Source: Stipa capillata
Lineage: Eukaryota > Streptophyta > Magnoliopsida > Poales > Poaceae
Direction: 5' to 3'
NCBI GenBank assembly: GCA_019208055.1
Contig: JAGXJF010004264.1
Coordinates: 248,001 to 312,000 of the forward strand
Length of the DNA stretch: 64,000 bases
In this document: positions 56,924-64,000 of the stretch, piece after piece
Position numbering within the stretch: the stretch's first letter is position 1
Layout of the letters: each line of letters starts with the position of its first letter
Made by a program: the position numbers and the translations under genes
The notes under the pieces: model-generated
What the model was told of the DNA's origin: nothing
The model's database searches: none
Seen by the model: only the letters and a program-made list of their open reading frames with translations

Positions 56924-57521
56924 AGCCCCCCATCAATACGTGAAGTGAGGTCATGATGGTTCTGTTGGAAATCTACCCTTATCGGGGAGGAAACTCCGAG
57001 TACGCGACCCGAGTAGTCCTTGTCGGCGACTTCCCCGAGTAGGCTCAATCCCTACCGAGTAGTCGTGAAAGCCTTATCGGAATAATCCTTGGGAAAACCC
57101 AGAACACTTTCCGATCTGATCTGATCCGTTGATCACGGACATGCGTCCGCCTGGCATATTTCTAGGAAACGGAACCATCGTGGCGAAAATTTCGCATGGT
57201 GATGAAGAATCTCTTCTCTCTCTGCGCCGTTGTGCCACTAATGGGTGCTGAACCACGGCACGCTCGTTTGGGTCGTGGGTTGTCAGACCCTCTTTTTCCC
57301 GCGAAGTGCCCTGTAGGCGAAAAAAGCAACTGTCTGCATTAAATACGATGGAACTGATCGTGCCGTAAACCGCGCTCGGCTCCGGCGAATATTTAAATCT
57401 TTAGGAGTCCAAGAATTGGGGTTTTTGCCCGCATAGTTCTTTGCCTCCTAGCCTTCTTGCTCCCCTCATCTCCTTCCTCGCGCTCCTGCAAACCTTGCCT
57501 CCATCCTCCCTCGATCGATCG

Positions 57522-59969
57522 ATGAGAATGGACAAGAAGAACGCCGCGAAGAAGTCTCCCGAGCCCACCAAGGAGTCGGGAGAAGCTTCGGGGAAGACGA
57601 CCACCGCCATTCCTGAATTCGAGGTCTCGGTGATGGACTCCTCCGCCTTGGAGAAGCTTGTGGCGGAGGAGGTGATCCTCCCGGAGGTATTCGTGCCTTC
57701 CCGGGGGGCCGCGAGGGAGACGGTTTCCAACCCCGATACGGACTGGATCGTCGTCTTTGCGGATTTCTTCAGGTGTGGATTTCAATTCCCACCTTTGCAT
57801 TTCTTCCTCTTCACGCTCCAGTTCTACGGGATTGAGTTGATTCATCTCAACCCGAACTCGGTCCTAATGCTGGCGGTCTTCGCGCATTTATGCGAAGCCT
57901 ACCTCGGCATTAGGCCGAGCCTGGAGCTCTGGAGGTACTTCTACAACCTCCGCCGGATGAAGGGCAGCGGCGCAGGAGTCGTCGACGGCGCCGGATTCTG
58001 TCTTCGAGAAGGGAGGAAGGATGCCTACATCGCTTCCTCCTGGAAAATCATCGTGGTCGGGCTGGCATGGTCGGTGGTTCTACTGCCAACCCCCACCGAA
58101 CTCCGGGCTCACCTACCACGGACTCGCCCCTCTTGCGACCAAGAGCTGGGGGGAGGCCCTGAAGGAGACTAAGCACCTCAAGGCGCTCGTCCACGACATC
58201 GCTAATCTCGCCGCCAAAGGCTTGTCGGCGTGGGATGTCGCGGAGGATTTCCTTCGACGCCGGATAAGCCCTCTCCGGTCGAGGGTTGAGCCAGCCTGGG
58301 CAGTTCCGGAGAACCAAGACCAGACAAGGGACTTCGACACGGGTAAGTATCGTGACTACCTCTGTGCCAACTCAATTTGACAAGACTTCTTACGTACCTC
58401 TTCCTCATCGTGCCGAGCAGAGTTGCCCCAGGGAGAGCTTTAGAGTAGGTTGAACAACCTATTCGAGCAATCCCCCCAAGGCGGGCGTACAGACGTGCCC
58501 CTGCCTCTTCTGAAGCAGAGCTCGGACATCCGACGGGAAGTACTCTCGGTGAGTTGTCCATCTTATATCTTTGTCTAGCTTAGGTTCGTCTCAGTAGCCT
58601 TACAGAGAGCCCTCGGGCTTCTTCTTCCGCAGCGATTAGGCCGCGGGGGTCCTGACTCGGAGGCCGAACGAGCTGGCGTCCCCGTTGAGGACGACGAAGT
58701 CGAGATGTTCGACACGGCCCCACCGCCCTCCGAGACGAGGGAGGAAGGTCCTTCCGCAGCCGAGGCGGGGGCGGAGGTCGTCTCGTCGAGTTCTCCCGCC
58801 CGGACCCTCAACCGCAGGTTTGAGTTCTCGCCCGACTACTCTTTTTCCATATTCTTCCTAAATAGTAAACATGGGGATGGATGTGTCGGACAGCCCGAAG
58901 CGAGCAGCCTCCCCCCCCAAGGAACCAACTCCCCCCTCCACGACCGTTCTCGGGGAGGAGACCGTGGCGGCCAAGGGGAAGGCACCACTAGCTTCTGGCA
59001 AGCGAGATTCGGGTGCCTTGGCAAGGAAGCCTCCTCCAGTAGGGAAACACTCGAGGTTAGTTCTCCTTTGCCGCCTTTTTCTTTTGACTCGCCTTGCTGA
59101 AGGCTTAACTTGATTACTTTGGTGACTAGGGTGTCGATCCTTCCCGCCAGGACCCCGACTAGCGCGGATGCCGAGCAGCAGCCCCCGGCACCGAAGTCGG
59201 CACTGGCCCTTGTCGAGCAAGGGGCCCCCGCGCCGAAGTCGTCATCGGCTCCTACTGAGCAGCAGTCCCCGGCACTGGAGTTGGAGTTGGCCCTGGTCGA
59301 GCAGGCCGTGCCTTTGGGTCCTTCGGCGCCGGAAAGCCTTAGCCTCTTCTCCTTGCTGCAGGTAACGCACGGAAGATTAGTGATAAGGTAATTTTACTTT
59401 GCTCATACTAACCTGTTCTTTTTCAGCTCACTATCTCCTGGGTCGCTCCATTCGAGAAGGCCCAAGCGGAGCTGGACTTGGCATGCGAAGAGCTGAAGAA
59501 ACGCCTCGACGAGTCCGGGAGGTGGCGGGCGGAGAACGAGGTGCTGCAGAAGCGCCTTGAGGAGGCGCGCCTCTCGGACGCGGAGTCCTCCCTGCAAAGG
59601 AGTAAATCCTATGCGGGAAAACTGGAGGGAGACCTCGAGCAGATCTTGGGCACGCTCGAGAAGGCGCTGGGTGAAGTCGGCGTCGTTGTCCCCTCGGGCC
59701 TTGCTCCGGCCACCCGCCTAGTGGACCTGACGGCGTCCGTCTCCCAGCTGAAGCCTACCGTCGGGAAGCTTCTTCAAGACGAGCTCCGGCAAGGTTTATG
59801 CGATGCCCTGGCCTTTGCTTTGGCTCTCCTGAGGCGCAAGCACCCGGACTTATCCCTGGAGGCGCTTGCTGCCGACCTGCCAGAGGACGAGGAAGAGCAG
59901 CTTCTCGACGCTGTGCGGGAAGCGGCGGATGCCTTCGGCGCTCGAGTCCAGTCGCATGGCCTGGAGTAG
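57522..59969 (+). CDS. Antisense ORF of element C (gypsy-type transposon domain, spliced)
   Basis: The plus strand encodes a multi-exon protein converging on gag. N-terminal: MRMDKKNAAKKSPEPTKES, then a domain of the putative plant gypsy-type transposon family (VFADFFRCGFQFPPLHFF, LNPNSVLMLAVFAHLCEAY). Next comes LAAKGLSAWDVAEDFLRRRISPL (about 58200-58280). Short Pro/Ser/Ala-rich exons follow, with donor/acceptor pairs near 59056/59129 and 59361/59427. A last exon holds a coiled coil (LACEELKKRLDES...ENEVLQKRLEEA) and an acidic end (LPEDEEEQLLDAV...). A frame change near 58045 needs explaining (splice or frameshift). Role unknown. It is the least degraded of the three antisense ORFs. Confidence 0.6.
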
Positions 59970-60174
59970 GTCTCTGTAATGGCATGCTTTTATGTGAAGA
60001 CAGTGATTAGTAACTGTGCAATAACTTGTGTGTTTTTTGGTTTTTTCGAAACCTTGTCTGATCTGCTTATGTGAAACCCTGTCGGATGCAAGCGTAGACT
60101 TTAGTCGGAACCAGTGCCCTTTGCCTCCCTTCGGTGTAGGTATACGAATAGTGTCGTAGGTCGTTCTTGCTGTG

Positions 60175-60600
60175 ATTGACCAGTCCTTAGGTTTAGTCGG
60201 ATGGAGGGCTCCGTGGCTCCTCGTCATCAGTAAACGCGATAAGGGGTCTTTTGTACAGCTTGTCGTGGCCATGGCAGCACCTCCGTATTCCTCTGTTGAG
60301 GGAAGACTCCGGTGTTTGGCAAGTAAATTCTACACTTGCCCGATTAACAAAGTTTCACTCTACCCGATGTATCTTCTGCTCCGAGTAGTCGAAGACGTGG
60401 ATAAGCGTACGGGTTCCGTTGATCTAGTCGTACTCGTACCTTTTTCCCTTTCTTTACTCGGGATCAGGGGACATTGCTACGGAACTGGGGAGCTTAGTCA
60501 ACCAGGCCTTAGGTCTGGTCAGGTGGGGGGCTCAGTGGCTCCCCTGTCACCTGCAAACGCGTTAAGGAGTTTTTCCTTGCGTCCCTGACAGTTATAGCGT
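60175..60600 (-). repeat. Tandem duplicated block of element C (~323 bp period)
   Basis: A unit at about 60180 (TCCTTAGGTTTAGTCGGATG, then GGGCTCCGTGGCTCC) recurs at about 60503 (GCCTTAGGTCTGGTCAGGTG, then GGCTCAGTGGCTCC). The complement of the block in element A (15446-16027) matches, so it is a family feature between the two converging ORFs. Confidence 0.65.
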
Positions 60601-60827
60601 AGAACCCTTATCCCTTGTGCGGGTCGAAGAAGTCAGTACTCGTACTCGTACATCAACTTGCCGTGTTCTTATCCAGCCCCCCGACTGACTTTTCGAGAGA
60701 TATCTCGGATAGGCAGTCTGAAATAATTAATGATGAAAAACATTGAACTAGAGACTTGGTATAATTCAAAACTGTGTCTTTACAGGCTACTGTAAGAAAA
60801 ATAACTCTGTGAAAAAACTAAGAAAAA

Positions 60828-62189
60828 CTAAACCGTCCCCTCCTCATTCAGCTTGTCGCCAGTTGCCCCAGAGACTCTCGTCCTTTTGTCGTGACCTGCT
60901 GATGAAACTTTGTTGAGTGCGCGTGCTGGGCGGCGGTGCCCGGAGCGTCTTATCATCGACTTGTTCGTAGCTTGACGATCTTTAAGGCTGGAGCTGGTGT
61001 AACTTTGGAATCTGCCGATGAGGAGGCAACGGTCGTGCGATCTTACCGAAGGTGTTTGCACGGGACTCTCTAATGGACGCGACCTTTCTACCGTTGGCAC
61101 GAGTGACCTGGATCGGGCGGCTTCTCCCGAGGAACCGTTGTCCTGTTTAGGGAAGGCCCAATTTTCTTCCTGTTCCGACTTAGTCGTGGAACTCTTTCTC
61201 CGACTTGGAGGGGGTACTTTCCGAAGTTGTCGCTCGTAGCCGCGGAGGTGGTCTTGACAACGTGGTGGTGGGAGCCGCCACGCTGGCGTCTTGGTTAGAG
61301 GGCAGGTTCTGCTCTGCGAGGTCGAGGCTGCGCTTGTCGCAGAGGAGTGCTTCTCTGGGGAGCTCTTTATCGTGAGGATACCTTTTGGGCCGGGCATCTT
61401 TATGCACTGGTAGGCGTAATGCGTAGCTGCCATGAACCTGGCCAAAGTAGGACGCCCCAAGATAGCATTGTATGTTGTTTCAAAATCGACCACATCGAAC
61501 AGGATCTTCTCTGTTCGGAAGTTCTCCGGTGTACCGAAGGTAACCGGGAGCGTAACTTGCCCGATCGGCGTGGCCGATGAGCCTGGGACGATACCGTGAA
61601 AAGCGTGCGTTACCGTCTGAACAGACGATCGTGGCACTTGCATTGCGTCGAGGGCGTTGGCGAATAGGATATTGAGGGAGCTCCCTCCATCTATTAATAC
61701 GCGACCCACTCGGCAGTTGTTGATCGTTGGCTCGACCACGATTGGGTACCGTCCCGGCCGAGCGCAATTTTCGGGGCAATCGGCCTGGTCGAAAGAGATC
61801 GTGACCTCGGACCACTTGACCGCTCGAGGAACTCGCGGTACACTCGCGAGAACCTCTCGGGCGATCGCCTTGTATTGCCTCTTAGATTCGCAAGAGGTTG
61901 AGCCCCCGAATATGTGCTCGATTGCTCTGACGTGCCCCTGGAAAGGCTCAGTGGTGGAGTCATCGTCGTCGGAGGTCGTTTCCCGACTGTTGTTAGCGAC
62001 CTGAGGATTCTCCTCGCGGAACTTCTCTCTTTCTTCCCGAAGATGCTTCTTGAAGATGCGACACTGTCGCAAATCATGTGAGTCGGTTTGATGAAAATCG
62101 CACCAGGGCTTGGACGACTTGTCGGAGGATGTGGTAGGTTTATCCTTGGGGCGTGGTCGCCAGGTGCGCTTCTCGGAGATCTCGGCCAT
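60828..62189 (-). CDS. Element C gag C-terminal part and protease
   Basis: The open frame of 453 codons continues the gag frame on the minus strand. It has WCDFHQTDSHDLRQCRIFKKHL, a short Cys/His nucleocapsid-like segment. A protease follows with active-site LIDGGSSLNILFANALDAM and the later IPG/GRPTLARFMA pattern, ending at IKMPGPKGILTI. After that the sequence becomes Ser/Pro/Arg-rich with no RT similarity, and ends at the stop at 60828. Thus the element stops being gypsy pol right after protease. Confidence 0.75.
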   Translation of the reverse strand: MAEISEKRTWRPRPKDKPTTSSDKSSKPWCDFHQTDSHDLRQCRIFKKHLREEREKFREENPQVANNSRETTSDDDDSTTEPFQGHVRAIEHIFGGSTSCESKRQYKAIAREVLASVPRVPRAVKWSEVTISFDQADCPENCARPGRYPIVVEPTINNCRVGRVLIDGGSSLNILFANALDAMQVPRSSVQTVTHAFHGIVPGSSATPIGQVTLPVTFGTPENFRTEKILFDVVDFETTYNAILGRPTLARFMAATHYAYQCIKMPGPKGILTIKSSPEKHSSATSAASTSQSRTCPLTKTPAWRLPPPRCQDHLRGYERQLRKVPPPSRRKSSTTKSEQEENWAFPKQDNGSSGEAARSRSLVPTVERSRPLESPVQTPSVRSHDRCLLIGRFQSYTSSSLKDRQATNKSMIRRSGHRRPARALNKVSSAGHDKRTRVSGATGDKLNEEGTV

Positions 62190-62303
62190 TACCTTGTCGG
62201 CTCTGATCCTTTTCTCCTTGTTCCCTCTGGAGGGTTTCTTCTTGCGTTTAGTTTTACGCGAATCACCCTTCGTCCGGAGGGTAGAACTGGTCGACTCACC
62301 CCG

Positions 62304-63961
62304 TTATTGTTTGATATAGCGCAGGGTTTCCTCCGCACAAGCGGCCTTCTCGGCCAGATCCATGAGTTGCCTGGTGGTTTTCGGTGGACGCATGATCAGG
62401 TCGTGCGTGCACATCTCATTTCTGCTGCCCCGAGTGAAGGCGCGGATGACATCCGAGTCCGTTATTTCAGGGATAGTGTTGCGGACAGCACTAAACCTCT
62501 TGGTAAACTCTCGGAAGGTCTCGTCTGGTCGCTGGGCGACAAGAAATAGATCGTCGACCCGACCAGGTCTTGGGAAGGTACCCTGGAAGTTCCCGAGTAA
62601 CATGTCGCATAGCTGTCCCCACGAACGGATCGTTCCTGGGGGTAGATTCGTCAACCACGTCCTAGCGGCTCCTTTGAGAGCGGTAGGAAGATAGTTGGCC
62701 ATAACCTTCTCGTCTCCGCCGGCTGCCTCGATCACGGTGGTGTAGATCTGAAGGAACTCCACGGGATTCGTGGTGCCGTCGTACGATTCTAGCGAACCGG
62801 GCTTGAATCGAGAAGGCCAGCGTACCTGTTGGAGTTCCTGGGATAGCGCCTGGCATCCGCTGAAGGCTCCCCGATAAGGTGCATTCTCGCCGCTATTCGA
62901 GGTTGAGGTTCGGCCGCGAGTATTGGCGTGTTGCACGTGATCTCTCCGAGAAGACTGTTGCTCTTGCTGGCGCCTTTGGCGGCGGCGCTTGTCGAGCTGT
63001 TCTCAGAGGTCAACCAGTGGCTCCTCCTGAGGAGACCTGTTCCTGGAGTGTCGTCCCTCCCGATCGCGTTCTTCTAGCGGAGGAGGGGTGTTCACCCGAG
63101 TAGAGCTACGGGTCACCGATTGGGCTCGAGAAGACTCGGCCTGGTTCTGAGCCTCTTGGAGGTCAGCCCCGAGCCGTTGCAGCCACTGCACACCAGCGGG
63201 CGTCGTTAAATCCGCCACGGGAGGCTGTGACAGCAGATTGCGTACTTTCGCAAGTCTTCGAGCAGTTCGGGACACGTACTCCCTCGTTCCCGGGAGGGAT
63301 CTCTCCACAGCGGCAGGCGGGTCTCCGTTCCGGCGAGGAGTTCTTTCCCCGGCGGCGGATAAGCCCTCGTTCATGTGGGAGGCAGCTATTGTATTGTGCT
63401 GCTGCGAGCCCCCGGGCAGATTCTGATCTTCGAGGTCTTCTCGACCATCGTCGATCGCGAGTACCATTCGAGGTCCTGGCTGGACGATGTGTACTCGTAT
63501 TCCATCACGTTGTCCTCATCGGACGCTACGTGGGTAAGATTTTAATCGTTCTCACGATCAGAGTTTACAGGAGAGATTCCAACCATGGGGCTGGTCATTC
63601 CTGCCGGGAAGTCGTCGTTCAAGACCAACTTCCCGCTGAAGGCCCTGGCGCACTCGGCTCTGAAGTCATCTGCTTCGCCATCCGAGTCCTCTCCAGGGGC
63701 GTACTCTCCGAAATCCACTCGATCCGTAACCGGGTACGGGTCCATAGGGCCAAAGTTGTCGTGGAAACCCTGGTCCGAGTACCCAGTACGGGGCGAGATT
63801 GCGATCTGTTTTCCTGCCGGGTTTGCTTCTTCCTCCTCGGTCGAAACCGGTGAGGGCTGTGCAACCGGCGCTGGGATCTGATCGCGCTTAGTTGTGCATC
63901 CTGCCGACTCTGATTCTTCCTGGACGGCTTGGTCCGGAGAGGTCCCCACGGTCGGCGCCAT
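62304..63961 (-). pseudogene. Element C gag, N-terminal and central part
   Basis: The frame starts ATG at 63961-63959, inside the primer-binding site, reading MAPTVGTSP. It continues to DSDGEADDFRAECARAFSGKL, and after a frame change the gag domain (YDGTTNPVEFLQIY, ARTWLTNLPPGTIRSW, NFQGTFPRPG, FTKRFSAVRNTIPE). A TGA at 63003-63005 and a TAA at 62304-62306 interrupt the same frame that then runs on into the protease ORF. It probably worked as one gag-protease frame before decay. Confidence 0.72.
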
Positions 63962-63962
63962 C
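63940..63962 (-). promoter_or_regulatory. Primer-binding site of element C
   Basis: Next to the LTR the minus strand reads G-ATGGCGCCGACCGTGGGG, a TGGCGCC-type PBS. The gag start codon lies within it. Confidence 0.6.
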
Positions 63963-64000
63963 TGTCGACGATCGGTGAATCGGCGATCTTACGGTATTCG
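63963..64000 (-). repeat. 5' LTR of element C, cut by the window edge
   Basis: All 38 visible bases match the start of the left LTR at 56329-56366. Confidence 0.9.

Larger units (their letters stand above)
56329..64000 (-). mobile_element. Ty3/gypsy element C, pol-less, continues past the window
   Basis: The left LTR (56329-56923) and the first bases of the right LTR (63963 on, TGTCGACGATCGG) match exactly over 38 bases, giving a near-complete element. Minus-strand order: gag (63961-62304), gag end and protease (62189-60828), then a tandem duplicated block, with no RT, RNase H or integrase. On the plus strand a spliced antisense ORF (57522-59969) converges. It shares LTR ends, gag and the antisense ORF with element A, so it looks like a non-autonomous relative. 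It disrupts the copia fragment; the right target duplication is out of view. Confidence 0.85.

Noticed and set aside
1..64000. CRISPR array, operon, prophage or bacterial-type defence system
   Set aside because: The window is plant nuclear DNA: introns, LTR elements and grass MITEs. Tandem repeats seen are microsatellites or transposon parts, with no spacer pattern.

Overview
The window is nuclear DNA from a monocot, almost certainly a grass. It holds GC-rich coding starts, spliced genes with GT-AG introns, and the usual grass mix of transposons: Ty3/gypsy elements with an extra antisense ORF, PIF/Harbinger and Tourist elements with TTA/TAA target duplications, and CACTA-type MITEs. I see no bacterial or organellar genes and no tRNA or rRNA gene. 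The species cannot be fixed from sequence alone.

Layout. 323-6380 is a complete but dead PIF/Harbinger transposon (TIRs, TAA duplication) carrying a nested 416-bp CACTA MITE. 6.4-12.3 kb holds two divergently transcribed genes for secreted Gly/Ser-rich proteins, with a promoter region full of CATGCA (RY) motifs. 12366-27801 is a nest: an old, 5'-truncated gypsy element (A) with a young, complete gypsy element (B, 16033-24351, 529-bp LTRs, CAGGA duplication) inside it. A third Gly/Ser-rich protein gene follows at 28989. 29.7-34.9 kb is transposon debris: an RNase H-like remnant, a Pol III box pair, an unexplained TTTTAC-rich tandem array and a second CACTA element. 34.9-37.4 kb is a spliced-gene relic resembling GEX2, a gamete surface protein.

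The best ordinary host gene is on the minus strand at 49038-39098: a 12-exon, 529-residue HAD-family 5'-nucleotidase whose exons join in one frame. Its last intron (5.45 kb) holds a probable solo LTR of about 4.1 kb. From 49.7 kb to the right edge transposons dominate again: a second PIF/Harbinger element with convergent ORFs, a 5'-truncated copia element joined to its transposase, and a gypsy element (C, 56329 to beyond 64000) that disrupts the copia 3' end. C is a relative of A that has lost RT, RNase H and integrase but keeps gag-protease and a spliced antisense ORF.

Two themes link the parts. First, all three gypsy elements carry an antisense ORF converging on gag-pol; in A and C the space between the converging ORFs holds the same roughly 330-bp tandem duplication. 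Second, three paralogous secreted Gly/Ser-rich protein genes share a signal-peptide and (R)KDLGI-type start, and the middle one appears to have lost its ATG. All coordinates, exon joins and repeat boundaries were read by eye; no alignment or database search was run.
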